Source of the DNA: Dreissena polymorpha
Lineage: Eukaryota > Mollusca > Bivalvia > Myida > Dreissenidae
Assembly: GCF_020536995.1 (NCBI RefSeq)
Contig: NC_068357.1
Coordinates: 72,343,468-72,407,467 of the forward strand
Direction: 5' to 3'
DNA: 64,000 bases
Positions 1-10,395 of this stretch are shown piece after piece (the stretch's first letter is position 1; each line of letters begins with the position of its first letter). The notes beneath the pieces were generated by a model. That model saw only the letters and a list, made by a program, of their open reading frames with translations. It did not search any database and was not told the DNA's origin. Both the position numbers and the translations under genes were made by a program.

Positions 1-300
1 GGGCTATTTCTCAGCAACTAATGACCGGAATTCAATGAAACTTAATGGGAAGCTTCACTATCAAGAAGAGATGTGCATATTATCAGTGGGTTCTGGTCGG
101 ATGATTTTTCACAGAGTTATGGCCCTTTGAAATTTTCCATTAACTGTACATATAGTGCTTTTCTTGTCCGGGCTATTTCTCAGCAACTTATGACTGGAAT
201 TCAATGAAACTTTATGGGAAGCTTCACTACCAAGAGGAGATGTGCATATTATCAGCGGGTTCTGGTCGGATGATTTTTCACAGAGTTATGGCCCTTTGAA
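1..300. repeat. Tandem pair of a dispersed molluscan repeat, unit about 169 bp
   Basis: Copies begin GGGCTATTTCTCAGCAACT at 1 and 170, and both carry CACAGAGTTATGGCCCTTTG near the end. The second copy stops about 300. The left edge is cut by the window. From 301 to 526 I see only AT-rich intron. Confidence 0.8.
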
Positions 301-526
301 ATTTTATTAAAAAAATCTTGTCCCCCCAACTACTGTGCCCTCAAGACGTTTCCTTTTATCTGAATATATAGTGCAATATTGTGACAAAAAAACACTTTGG
401 GGAGCATCACCCGTCTCCGACGGTTTCTTGTTCTGAAATACTCTCAAGCATAAAAATATCGCGGCATTCTAAATTATTGACTGGTAATAAATGATCTGTT
501 CACTCTATCCAGTACTTGCTGTGCAT

Positions 527-696
527 CTATAAATTAGCACTTGTAAATGACAATTATGTACTATAAATTAGCACTTGTAAATGACAATTATGTACTATAA
601 ATTAGCACTTGTAAATGACAATTATGTACTATAAATTAGCACTTGTAAATGACAATTATGTACTATAAATTAGCACTTGTAAATGACAATTATGTA
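527..696. repeat. Minisatellite, 34-bp unit x 5
   Basis: Five near-identical units, each holding CTATAAATTAGCACTTGTAA. The length, 170 bp, is exactly 5 x 34. It lies in the CINP intron and ends 29 bp before the exon at 726. Confidence 0.95.
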
Positions 697-725
697 CTTT
701 CATCGGAAAATGATATGTTTTGCAG

Positions 726-852
726 GAAAAGGTTGTTGCCCGCTTGAACACTGTGGTTGAAATGTCCAGGGGTGTGGCTGCACTTGAGAAATTCAACAAG
801 CCAGAATCATCCTCCATTATTTTGTTTCAAACCTGGGATGTTGGAAGGTTTG
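726..852 (+). CDS. CINP: CINP penultimate coding exon
   Basis: 127 nt, starting on a codon boundary and ending with one base of a split codon (phase 1). Acceptor TTTTGCAG at 718-725, donor GTAAGT at 853. It encodes the coiled-coil end and the conserved FQTW motif. Confidence 0.88.
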
Positions 853-3030
853 GTAAGTAGACAGTGTACAGTCTGTTAGTCATTCAGCAACACAGGACTC
901 TTGATGCAAGACTTTCCCACTTTAGTATCACGGAATCACAGGATCTCTTAACTCAAAAGTACGATACATAACAGATGTAATACCAATAGACAAACTGGAT
1001 TCATTTGACCTCTTTGTTCCAAAGCAAACACTTCTTTCTTTTAAAGGGGCCTTTTCATGTTTTGGTAAATTGACAAAATTAAAAAACTTGTTTTAAATTA
1101 TCCATTTTTCGTTGTATTTATGATATTTGTGAGGAAACAGTAATACTGAACATTCACCATGCTCTAAAATATCCATTACATGCATTTTTTTGAAGATTTT
1201 AAAACCTGAAAATTATAAATTGTTGCAATGCGAAACAATTGAATATTTTGGAGAGTTCTGTTGTTGTGTGAAACTACAAGGATTGTTGATATGAAGTATA
1301 AAGTACATCACTCATTGTATTAGCGCGGATGGTCGAGTGGTCTAAGCGATAGACTTTTTACTCCAGGGGTCAGGGGTCTGAGCCCAGTTGAGGGTTACTT
1401 TTTTTCGTTCTTTAATTTTATTCTTGTTTTTTTTTTACTTGAGCTTTTTAGATCCAATGTTTACATTTTTGAATATAAAGCATTTAATGGCAAACTTCAA
1501 AACATGATAAAATCTGTGAAAAAGGCCCCTTTAAAAGATTGCCTTCTACATAATTCATTAGAAATTAAGTTTCAAACAACGTCTCTACATAACATTTATA
1601 GGTGAGATACATAAGTTTCACACTGAACTTTTGATTTAAATATACTGGTAACTGTATGTTTAATATAATCCTAGACAAACATAGATGGGTACGTATGCCT
1701 TTTACCAAGAATGTGCTCAACAAGTTAAATTGAAACGAAATAGCAAGTTGGTTGTGAACCCTTTTTTTACGCAGTTCAATTTTCTTCTTAATCTGACATT
1801 CATAAATTAAGCAAATTTGGTCTAGATTTTTGGCGCCTTCATTATCCATCACACTTGTGTAGTGGGACAAACAATAACCACACTTGCCCTACATCACCTT
1901 TGACAAACGTTCTTTATTGTCCCCTACCGGTTTCACCGGAAGGGACTTATGGTTTGCGCTTTGTGCATCTGTGAGTCTGTCTGTGAGTCTGTCTGTGAGT
2001 CTGTCTGTCTGTCACACTTTTCTGGATCCTGCGATAACTTTGAAAGTTCTTAACATTTTTTCATGAAACTTGCAACTTGGATAGATGGCAATATGGACAT
2101 TATGCACGTCATTTCATTTTGTTACTACGTCAAAAATTGTGGTTGCTATGGCAACCAAAAAATAATAATCTGAAAATAGTGGAATTTCTGACAATGGTGG
2201 ATCCGGTAGGGGACCATATTGCTTTACAATAGCCTTGTTGAATTTGATTTTAACTAACATTATTCTTGGTAATCATATCAGCCAATCAGCCTTCAGGACA
2301 TCCCCATGTGAACGTGTTTACAATAACTGTATATGTAACAGATCAATATTGACCATGACTGTAGCCCTGTAAATTCTTATAATGTTGACAGGAACAGCAG
2401 ATATTTAACATTTCATCTTGCATATTTGATACTTACACAGTTGTTGCATATGACAATTGAATATCTGTCTATATTTATATATATGAGCAAAGCTTAATTT
2501 GGCCTAAAAATAATTAATAATAAATAATTAATTAATTTGGGTTATTAATATATTCAATGAGTTATACATATTCTGCTAGAACCATTTGACAGTAGAACCT
2601 TAAGACAATTCCTATCCATTCATATCACGCAACCTTTGGACCTTTACCTTTATTAAAATAGGCTCTCCAGCAAATAACTGATGCATTTGGAGTTGTCCAA
2701 CAAATAATCTTGTTTGTTTCATTGTAATTTTATGTACACTTGTAATACTAGCCATAGCACATCAAGCATTGTAATCAACTTTTATAACATCTTTATAAAG
2801 TTGAAATTTGTAATTTGCATGTTGTTACAGCTGAGGTGTTCACAGAAATTTCAGACAAGTACAGCCAAGAAATGAAGTTAAAACACAACGTTGCTGAGAA
2901 CATATGTCATGCTACAGACAGGAATACTGTCATGTTCTACTCGGCATGCTGGCTGCATCAGGTCTACGTCAATAATGGAGATGACATTCTATTGGAGAGC
3001 GTTTTACTAGAAACTTGTCATAAAACTTGA
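726..3030 (+). CDS. CINP: CINP, cyclin-dependent kinase 2-interacting protein (last two coding exons; 5' part outside window)
   Basis: Two exons, 726..852 and 2831..3030, join through a split Ala codon and end at TGA 3028-3030. The protein reads EKVVARLNTVVEMSRGVAAL, then LFQTWDVGRFAEVFTEISDK, then a tail with CWLHQVYV and LLESVLLETCHKT. This follows the C-terminal half of vertebrate CINP as I remember it (PLFHTWP..., WLHQPYV..., LESMLLETGH). CINP is a small, largely helical nuclear protein known to bind CDK2, CDC7 and ATRIP, and it is a subunit of the 55LCC AAA+ complex. Splice sites are canonical: TTTGCAG before 726, GTAAGT after 852 and GTTACAG before 2831. Exons for roughly the first half of the protein must lie left of position 1. 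A 34-bp tandem repeat ends 29 bp before the first exon. I am confident of the family; the function is carried over from vertebrates. Confidence 0.88.
1045..1530 (+). mobile_element. TTAA-flanked MITE with a tRNA-like core (family 1, copy A)
   Basis: TTAA stands on both sides (1041-1044 and 1531-1534). The ends are inverted repeats: AGGGGCCTTTTCA at the left and TGAAAAAGGCCCCT at the right. A tRNA-like block lies at 1322-1397 on the + strand. A second copy lies in reverse orientation at 12708-13208. The TTAA target suggests the piggyBac or Kolobok groups. No transposase is present, so it is non-autonomous. Confidence 0.85.
1322..1397 (+). pseudogene. Class-II tRNA-like sequence inside the TTAA element
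   Basis: Box A-like GGATGGTCGAGTGGTCTAAG and box B-like GGTCTGAGCCC are spaced as in a tRNA with a long variable arm (Leu/Ser type). Acceptor-stem pairing is poor, so I call it tRNA-derived, not a working tRNA gene. Confidence 0.7.
1919..2238. mobile_element. GTCCCCTACCGG inverted-repeat element, copy 1
   Basis: It begins GTCCCCTACCGG and has CCGGTAGGGGAC near its right end (2203-2214), followed by a conserved short tail ending CTTGTT. Further copies lie at 32170 and 45617. The GTCTGTCTGTGA run is internal to the family. From 2239 to 2830 the CINP intron is AT-rich with nothing recognised. Confidence 0.7.
2831..3030 (+). CDS. CINP: CINP last coding exon
   Basis: 200 nt, acceptor TTGTTACAG, ending in TGA. 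It encodes EVFTEISDKYSQEMKLKHNV and the family signature WLHQVYV...LLESVLLETCH. The TGA falls where the vertebrate protein ends, give or take two residues. Confidence 0.9.
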
Positions 3031-3093
3031 TCTTTCATTTACATTAAAAATGTACATTATCAAATTTGAAATTGTAATACTTATCAGCTTACC

Positions 3094-3459
3094 TGACCAC
3101 AAGGGCTCAAGATGAGCTATTGTGATCACCCTATGTCTTGTATTGTGCAGTGTCTGACCACAAAGGCTCAAGATGAGCTATTGTGATCACCCTATGTCTT
3201 GTATTGTGCAGTGTCTGACCACAAAGGCTCAAGATGAGCTATTGTGATCACCCTATGTCTTGTATTGTGCAGTGTCTGACCACAAAGGCTCAAGATGAGC
3301 TATTGTGATCACCCTATGTCTTGTATTGTGCAGTGTCTGACCACAAAGGCTCAAGATGAGCTATTGTGATCACCCTATGTCTTGTATTGTGCAGTGTCTG
3401 ACCACAAAGGCTCAAGATGGGCTATTGTGATCACCCTATGTCCTGTATTGTGCAGTGTC
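3094..3459. repeat. Minisatellite, 61-bp unit x 6, just downstream of CINP
   Basis: Six units begin TGACCACAAAGGCTCAAGAT and end TTGTATTGTGCAGTGTC; 366 bp is exactly 6 x 61. Copies differ at only a few positions, so the array is young. It starts 64 bp after the CINP stop codon. Confidence 0.95.
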
Positions 3460-3479
3460 TGGGGTGTGTTGTAAACTTT

Positions 3480-4690
3480 TAGCTCATTACCACTATAGAG
3501 GCAACATCTTTCTTTTTGTTTTTGAAAAAACTGGTCATAATGTTTATCAAGATAAAATCAAGGTCAACTTTGCATCTGGGTCACACGAGTCCAAAAACTG
3601 GGTCACTAATTAAAAGCTTAGGAAAACCTTGTTACCACTCTACAGGCCACAATTATGACTCAGCTTGGTGAAACTTAATCAGAATGTTGATCTGAATATC
3701 AATGCCAAAATCTTAGAAAAAATACTTTGCCACTCAAGAGACAATATTTATGACCCAATCTTGAATGAAACTTGATCAGAATGTTTATTTTAAAATATCT
3801 AGCTGGAATTTAAATCTGGGTCACATGCGTCCAAATTCTAGATCCCCATTTCGAATCTTAGAAAAACTTTGTACTAACTCAAGAGGACACATTAATGATT
3901 CAAACTTCTTCTTCTTCATTATTTTTTATCGAGTGCACCGGGATTGTCTCCCATATGGCCATCGCCCCCAGAAAGACGTGTTAGTTGGTTACGGGGGATA
4001 GTGCAAGATACAGGAGACACCCCGTTCCAGAGGTGACCCTGGGTCTTTTAGTGCCCGGTGTATAGCACCTAGTACACTGCACCTCGGTTTAACGTCTCGT
4101 GCGAAAGACGAGTTAGTAGGTTAGGTGCAGCGGGGGATCGAACCAGCGATCTCTGGATTGTGAAGACAGTGTGTTACCACTAAACCACGGATCCGCTACA
4201 TTCGATTCAAACTTGATGAAACTACATCAGAATGTTTGTTTTGACTATATTTGGAATGTAGGTCATGCATATAAAAAATGTCACCAGGTCAAATCTTGGA
4301 AAAATCATGTTACAACTTCAGATGTCACATTTATTACTCAATCTTGATGAAAATTGGTCAGAATGCTTACCATGACATTATTTAGGCTGAGTTACAATCT
4401 GGGTCACGTGCATCCAAAAACTAGGTCACCTGGTCAAATCTTAGAAAAAACATTTATAACTCGGTCAGAGCCATCTTCTTTCAATTTTTTTTTCAAAATT
4501 TGCTGGATGCAGAGATAATGTCCATTTAAATCATTCTTTTTATGTGTTAAATAGTTTTTGGTAGTTGCAGTAATCTTAAATACATGTAATTAAATCAAAT
4601 GGCCACCACACATTTCTTAATAATTTGACATTATGTCTGACAGGGTATGAAAACAAGAGGGTTATGATTGCCCTTAAGAGCTCACCTGCC
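3480..4690. repeat. Diverged tandem repeat of the AACTTGGTCAGAATG type
   Basis: Degenerate units with recurring CACTCTAGAGGCCAC, TTGATGAAACTTGGTCAGAA, CTGGGTCAC and AAAAACTAGGTCACC. The same family recurs at 21300-21960, 23260-23648, 24633-24680, 36200-36530 and 44990-45500. It is interrupted here by the SINE at 3908-4203. No coding potential seen. Confidence 0.7.
3908..4203 (-). mobile_element. tRNA-derived SINE
   Basis: An 11-bp target duplication GATTCAAACTT brackets it (3897-3907 and 4204-4214). On the minus strand it starts with a tRNA-like head holding box A GTGGTTTAGTGGTAACAC and box B GGTTCGATCCC, then a body with AACGTCTCGTGCGAAAGACG. It ends in a short A/T- and GAA-rich tail. About 296 bp. 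I do not assign a named family. Confidence 0.88.
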
Positions 4691-4701
4691 TTCACTAACA
4701 C

Positions 4702-4972
4702 CAATTGAGTCGTGTTCTGAGAAAACTGGGCATAATGCATGTGCGTAAAGTGTCGTCCCAGGTTAGCCTGTGCAGTTCACACAGGCTAATCAGGGACGAC
4801 ACTTTCCGCTTTAACTAGATTTTCGGTAATAAGGGACTTCCTTTAAAAGAAAAGTACCATTAAAGCGGAAAGTGTCGTCCCTGATTAGCCTGTGCCAACT
4901 GCACAGGCTAAGCTGGGACAACACTTAACGCACATGCATTTTGCCCAATTTTCACAGATCTAGACACAATTG
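4702..4972. mobile_element. GTCGTCCC-type MITE, copy 1
   Basis: Nearly the whole element is an inverted repeat: AAAGTGTCGTCCCAGGTTAG on the left mirrors CTAAGCTGGGACAACACTT on the right, with internal hairpin arms TAGCCTGTGCAG. CAATTG ends both sides. Other copies lie at 55819, 60063 and 63220. No ORF. Confidence 0.85.
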
Positions 4973-5154
4973 ATGAATACTTTACAGGGTGATTTAGGTT
5001 TTGGCAACACATGATCCAGATTCAAACATGGCCTTTATATTGTCCATTGAACATTCTGAACAAGTTCCATCAAGACTGAGTCATACATGTGGCCTAAGAG
5101 CGGTACAAATTTTTAAAGATTTGACCTTGTGAGGTAATTTGTAAATGCGTGTTC

Positions 5155-6010
5155 GGCGTCCGTTTAAGTTTTGCGTTTAGGTCCACTTTTCTCATAAAGT
5201 ATCAATGCTATTGCATTCAAACTTGGTACACTTACTTACTATCATGAGGGGACTGGGCAGGCAAAGTAAGATTACTCTGGCTTGCATTTTGACAGAATTA
5301 TGTGCCCTTTTTATACTTGGACTATTGAAAATTTTGGTTAAATTTTGTGTTTAGGTCCATTTTATTCCTTAAGTATCAAAGCTATTGCTTTCATTATTGC
5401 AGCACTTACTAACTATCATAAGGGGACTGTGCAGGCAAAGTTATGTAACTCTGACTGGCATTTTGACAGAATTGTGTGCCCTTTTTATACTTAGAAAATT
5501 GAAAATTTGGTTAAGTTTTGTGTTTAGGTCCACTTTATTCCTAAAGTATCAAAGCTATTGCTTTCATACTTGCAACACTTACTAACTATCGTAAGGGGAC
5601 TGTGCAGGCAAAGTTATGTAACTCTAACTGGCATTTTGACGGAATTATGGGCTCTTTATACTTTTGTTTTGGTCCACTTTACCCCTAAAGTATCATAGAT
5701 ATTGCTTTCATACTTGGAACACTCACAAACTATCATAAGGGGACAGTAAAAGACAAGTTGCATAACTCTGGTTGTCATTTTTACAGAATTATGGCCCTTT
5801 TTCGACTTAGTAACTTTGAATATATGGTTACATTTTGTGTTTAGATCCACTTTACTTCTAAAGTATCAAGGCTATTGCTTTTAAACTTCAAATACTTTCA
5901 TGCTATCATGAGGGTACTGTACCTGGCAAGTTGAATTTTACCTTGACCTTTGAATGATCTTGACTCTCAAGGTCAAATTATTAAATTTTGCTAAAATTGC
6001 CATAACTTCT
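5155..6010. repeat. Tandem repeat, unit about 174 bp
   Basis: GTGTTTAGGTCCACTTT recurs at about 5181, 5355, 5528, 5672 and 5845, spaced 174, 173, 144 and 173 bp. Each unit carries AAGTATCAAAGCTATTGCTT, CTATCATAAGGGGACTG and a GAATTATGTGCCCTTTTT-like end. Divergence between units is moderate. Confidence 0.85.
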
Positions 6011-6059
6011 TTATTGATAATTAGATTTGATTGATTCTTTGACAAAACAACTCTTACCT

Positions 6060-6262
6060 GACATACCACAACAGACTCCACCCAAACCATCCCCCACGCC
6101 CCCCCACAATCCCCCACGCCCCCCCCCCCTCCCCCCCCCCCCGAATTCCCCTCCCCCCGAATCTCCCCTCAATCCCCCCCATTATTTTTTTAAATTAAAG
6201 ATCATCTAATAAATGACCACCACACCCTCACACTATACTCCCCCCACCCCCCACCCCAAAAA
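6060..6262. repeat. C-rich low-complexity tract
   Basis: Runs of C up to 12, mixed with A and T, at about 6088-6182 and 6232-6257. The proline-rich reading frame across it is a composition artefact. Confidence 0.85.
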
Positions 6263-6271
6263 AATAATTGT

Positions 6272-7085
6272 TATGCCCCCAGTAGGGTGGCACATAGCAG
6301 TTGAACTGTCCGTCAGTATGTCAGTCTTTCCGTCCGTCCGAAAAAAAAATTAACATTGGCCATAACTTTTTCACTTTTGAAGATAGCAACTTGATAATTG
6401 GCATGCATGTGTATCTCATGGAGCTGCACATTTTGAGTGGTGAAAGGTCAAGGTCAACCTTCAAGGTCAAATGTCAAATTTATGGTGTCTGTCCGTCCGA
6501 AAACTTTAACATTGGCCATAACTTTTTCAATATTGAAGATAGCAACTTGATATTTGGCATGCATGTGTTTCTCATGGAGCTGAACATTTTGAGTGGTGAA
6601 AGGTCATGGTCAATGTCATCTTTCAAGGTCAAATGTCAAATATATGGCGTCTGTCCGTCCGAAAACTTTAACATTGGCCATAACTTTTTTAATATTGAAG
6701 ATGAAAAACTTGATATTTGGCTTGCATGTGTATCTCATGAAGCTGCACATTTTGAGTGGTGGAAGGTCAAGGTCATCCTTCATGGTAAAAAAAAAATATA
6801 TTTCAAAGTGGCGTTTTCTTGTAGCTGCACATTTTGAGTGGTAGAAGTTCAAGGTCAAGGTCATCCTTCAAGGTCAAGGTCATCCTTCAAGGTCAAAGGT
6901 CAAACAAAATTTTTAAAATTTCAAAGCGGCGTTCTCATGAAGCTGCACATTTTGAGTGGTGGAAGTTCAAGGTCAAGGTCATTCTTCAAGGTCAAGGTCA
7001 TCCTTCAAGATCAAAGGTAAAATAAAATAATTCAAAGCAGGCATTTTTATGAATGTAACCTAAAGGTCATCTAAGGTCAAAAGTG
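6272..7085. repeat. ATGCCCCC/GGTCA dispersed repeat with nuclear-receptor-type sites
   Basis: It starts ATGCCCCCAGTAGGGTGGCA and continues with three units holding AACATTGGCCATAACTTTTT and GCATGTGTATCTCATG, then blocks of TTCAAGGTCAAGGTCATCC. AGGTCAAAGGTCA (a perfect DR1) occurs near 6890. The same family is at 24847, 29740, 30068, 36536, 38320 and 41374. Open frames across it come from the 3-base-compatible unit and are not genes. From 7086 to 7960 I see no feature. Confidence 0.75.
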
Positions 7086-7961
7086 ACGTTAAACAGCTAC
7101 GTCGAAAAAAATTCTCAATTGTCTCTGGGTGATTGATACATCATAATTATACTGAGTTGTGTGTCTTTTAATTCTGATGTACAAACTGCGTCTATTGTTT
7201 TGATGATGCGTGACTATCTGCAAGTGTACTTCGAAGCGTCGAGGATTCACCAAGACCATGCAAGACGACTCCTGCACTATATTGAGAATTATCAAAAAGA
7301 GCTGCAGCAGTGACACGGTAGCAGCAGGAGCAGCTGTAAGAACCAAACGACCTTACCGATTTCGAATCCAGACCTGACTTAATACAGACCTAAGCCTACT
7401 GTAGCCTTGTTTCCTGTATATTCTGCCTCTATATACAAGCTATTATTTGTGTATGCTGATTTTTAAATGTCTTTACAGAATATAAAGGCAACATATTTAA
7501 AGCAACAGATACTTCCGTAACATACCAATCTAGAAAGGCATTAAATAATATAATATACCCTATAAAACCTAACAACAAGGTATACTTTAAAATTTTCTAA
7601 TTACAAATAATTATCACACTTTCTATCCGAAATACGACATAAATTAAGGATAACACTAAGCGTTTTCACGATAAATAAGTTAAAGCGCTCGATCAGTAAG
7701 CAAACCTTTAATAGTAACCAATGATGCATCCTCTCCGTTGCGGTGGCTGTCAACCTCCATTATATCAGCATGATTTTATCGGAGGCACTAAACAAACAAA
7801 AATATTTCAATAGTTATGATGTTAGTTGTTTCAAAATGTATCACGCATTGAATATTAGCATCAAACAGGCTATGTAACCAAAAAAAAATGTTTAATGATA
7901 GATATTTGTTTGTATCGACTTATACCTCAGCACGGACTCTAGATCAATATACACTCCGTGA

Positions 7962-8490
7962 CCTCAGTCACAAATAGAGACCGATCACCGTCCGATCAGC
8001 GGACGACGTATTTTTCCGCTCATCGGGCTGGCGCCCGGCCAATGATCGCACGAACACCGGGTCATTTTGTAGCATCGGGCGGCGTCCGGATTAATTTTAA
8101 GTCTCACTTAAAATTTGACCCGACGTCGGGCCCGGGAAGGAATCGAGTTGCGATCGAAAAAGAACGGATGATCAACGCACTGTTAGCGCCCGGCGATCGC
8201 CCGACATTGAATTCATTAAACGTGAATCGGCAAAAATTAAAGTATTTCCCAGGGGCACATACATCGGCCGGCGAACGTCTGATTGCCGGAGGGCCTCCGC
8301 ACGTTAACCGACGGACGCCGGACGGCACTCGTTATGATACACATACAATGAATCCGATGTCGGGCGCACGCCGGGCGATAACCGTGCTTTGGTCGCCCGA
8401 ACTTTGTTCGATCCCATAGGACGTGTCCAGTCTTCCCGATGCATGGAGATCGAACACATCGGCCGGCGACAGCTTAATTTGTGACTGAGG
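7962..8490. mobile_element. GC-rich inverted-repeat element of 529 bp
   Basis: Ends are exact inverted repeats: CCTCAGTCACAAAT at 7962-7975 and ATTTGTGACTGAGG at 8477-8490. The interior is far richer in GC and CpG than the AT-rich flanks and is studded with CGGGCG, CGGCCGGCG and GCGCCCGG words. It holds an open frame of 153 codons on + and 74 on -, neither of which looks like a protein. No clear target duplication seen. Confidence 0.75.
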
Positions 8491-8535
8491 CTACTGGGAA
8501 TGTCGTGCATAACACATTTCGCGTAATCGTCAGGT

Positions 8536-8754
8536 AAGGCACGATACCGACTTACTAAGCGACCGACTTACTAAGCCATTGTAACAACATTACTAACTCG
8601 TTGAAACGACTAAATAAAACGTTATGTCGGCTGTGAAAGTCGTATGAACGACAATGAATGAGGTGATTAAGATTTAAGCACTACGCGAAAAGACTTATAT
8701 GTCGTGGTATCTTTGAAACGACTTAGTAAGTTGTGGAAACATCATAACTGCCTT
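8536..8754. mobile_element. Small MITE, 219 bp
   Basis: The left end AAGGCACGATACCGACTTAC mirrors the right end GTAAGTTG...ATCATAACTGCCTT. The interior repeats CGACTTACTAAG and GTTGAAACGAC palindromes. No ORF. Confidence 0.6.
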
Positions 8755-8769
8755 GTTATAATGATTTTT

Positions 8770-9062
8770 AGCTCGGCTGTTTTCGGAGAAAACCCGAGGT
8801 ATTTCATAGCAAGCTCGTCGTCCGCCGGCGTCGTGCTAAAACCTTTACATTGGCTCTAAAATCAAAGTGCTTCCACCTACAACTTTGAAACTTCATATAT
8901 TGATGCACCTTGATGAGTTCTACACGCCACACCCATTTTGGGGTCACTAGGTCAAAGGTCAAGGCCACTGTGACCTCTAAAAAATAAAATCTGACAAGCT
9001 TTCATTTATTCAAAACTGCATCCGCAGCCGTGCGTTGGCACCCGTTATGCGGTGCTCTTGTT
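8770..9062. repeat. Dispersed molluscan repeat, single copy
   Basis: Begins TTAGCTCGGCTGTTTTCGGA and contains GGTCACTAGGTCAAAGGTCA and GGCCACTGTGACCT, ending GGTGCTCTTGTTTCAT. These hallmarks match a repeat I remember from bivalve sequence. From 9063 to 9816 I see only two short local duplications (GATCACAGGGACTGGG near 9365 and 9390). Confidence 0.55.
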
Positions 9063-9816
9063 TCATCTTGTTGTATGACACTTATATTATTACATGCAAT
9101 TTGACTAGAATAATCATCATTTACGTTCATACTAGCTTATTGGCATCGTACTGAAGTGCGGCGACTAGTATGTAATACGTTTTTTTTCGCTTATGGGAGG
9201 AGAAGTTATTTTACGGATCAATGTATATATTTTTGTTGTCAGAATATCTTGCATAGTGGTGATTTTTTGTGTGTAAATTAGTGTAAATAAGTACTGCATT
9301 TGTGCCTATTATATTTACTAAAACATTTATTGCCAATGCCTAATTCTTTTTATTAATAACTGATCACAGGGACTGGGCAATAATAAAAGATCACAGGGAC
9401 TGGGAAAATACGCGAACCGGTGAAACTTTCTGGTTTTGTATAAAAACAAAACTTCTTTGTTCCACTATCATAGCAACCACCTAGTTACTAATAAAGGCGC
9501 TTTAGAGCGCGAAGCGCGACACGTTTTATAAATTGTAATAATGAGTCTTGATAAAGGAAGCAGACGCTTATCAATGAGGAGCACCATCACAGCACCCCAG
9601 TCTCATTACTATCAAGTCCTCCTACAGGGTGTTTTTTTAAGAACCACATATAGAAGGCCGCAGGCCTGACCCGTATCTTGCCAGTGGTATGGACCCTTTG
9701 GTATGGACCTTTTACCCCGCTCACTATCCAGCGTTTAAACTTCCGGGTTTACATTTAAACCGACTATTAATAGCTTATTAATATCTTAGTAAGAAAGTAA
9801 TTTTTCAAGCGGTTCC

Positions 9817-9888
9817 GTAGTGTAGTGGTTACACGCTCGCTTCACATGTCAGAGTCCCAAGGTTCGAGCCCCAGTAGAATCAAATTAT
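9817..9888 (+). pseudogene. tRNA-Val(CAC)-like sequence
   Basis: GGTTCCGTAGTGTAGTGGTT is close to the 5' half of animal tRNA-Val(CAC), the anticodon loop reads TTCACAT, and box B is GGTTCGAGCCC. The anticodon and T stems pair badly and the acceptor stem has a mismatch, so I call it a pseudogene or SINE head. No target duplication found. Confidence 0.6.
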
Positions 9889-10020
9889 TTTATTTGTGTT
9901 TTACATGTTGTATGTTAACTTTTTGTTTTGATTTAGACATTTTAGTTTAAATTAATATGCTGTTTTATTGTAACCATTTTTTGCTTTTAGAATGCCCATG
10001 AAGTATATGTGTGAGAGGGT

Positions 10021-10037
10021 GGGGGGGGGGGGGGGGG
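10021..10037. repeat. G homopolymer, 17 bp
   Basis: An uninterrupted run of 17 G after a GGGTG lead-in. It is likely to vary in length and to be error-prone in assembly. Confidence 0.95.
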
Positions 10038-10282
10038 TTCGTAAACACATTAAAACTTTTACAGTGTTTTCATATCAATGAGTCATTAACCCCTATCGTA
10101 AATGAGCAACGTAAGAATAAGTTCAGAATCATCTCCCTTTGAAGTTGAGAAAAATATGAAATTACGCTTACAAGATGAAGCAGATTTTTTTAAACCTACA
10201 CAGTTCTGTTCCATTAATGAAAACTGCACACGGATGCCAGTAAAAAAGGAAACCAATGTAAATAAAATGATCTATGAAATAT

Positions 10283-10395
10283 TTGGGGGTTACAACACAA
10301 AATCATAGATAATGGTTTTTGGGGGGTTATAACACAACATCATAGATAATGGTTATTTGGGGGTTATAACACAAAATCATAGATAATGGTTATAC
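10283..10395. repeat. Tandem repeat, about 38-bp unit x 3
   Basis: Three units of GGGGTTAYAACACAA followed by ATCATAGATAATGGTT. From 10396 to 12439 I see no gene, RNA or clear repeat; the stretch is AT-rich spacer. Confidence 0.85.

Noticed and set aside
3094-3459. Possible CRISPR array
   Set aside because: Units are directly adjacent with no unique spacers, and the setting is eukaryotic. The same applies to the arrays at 527, 27600, 51331 and 57355.
6301-7025. Overlapping frames up to 178 codons
   Set aside because: Products of GGTCA-rich repeat units; the same peptides appear at 24.9-25.5 kb and 42.9-43.2 kb.
7958-8419. A 153-codon frame with no stops
   Set aside because: Lies inside the GC-rich inverted-repeat element, overlaps another frame on the opposite strand, and has no domain or coding pattern I recognise.
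9817-9888. Functional tRNA-Val gene
   Set aside because: Anticodon and T stems do not pair well; kept only as a tRNA-like pseudogene.
10102-10308. A 68-codon frame (MSNVRISSES...)
   Set aside because: Ends in a local tandem repeat, has no homology I recognise, and has no splice or promoter context.
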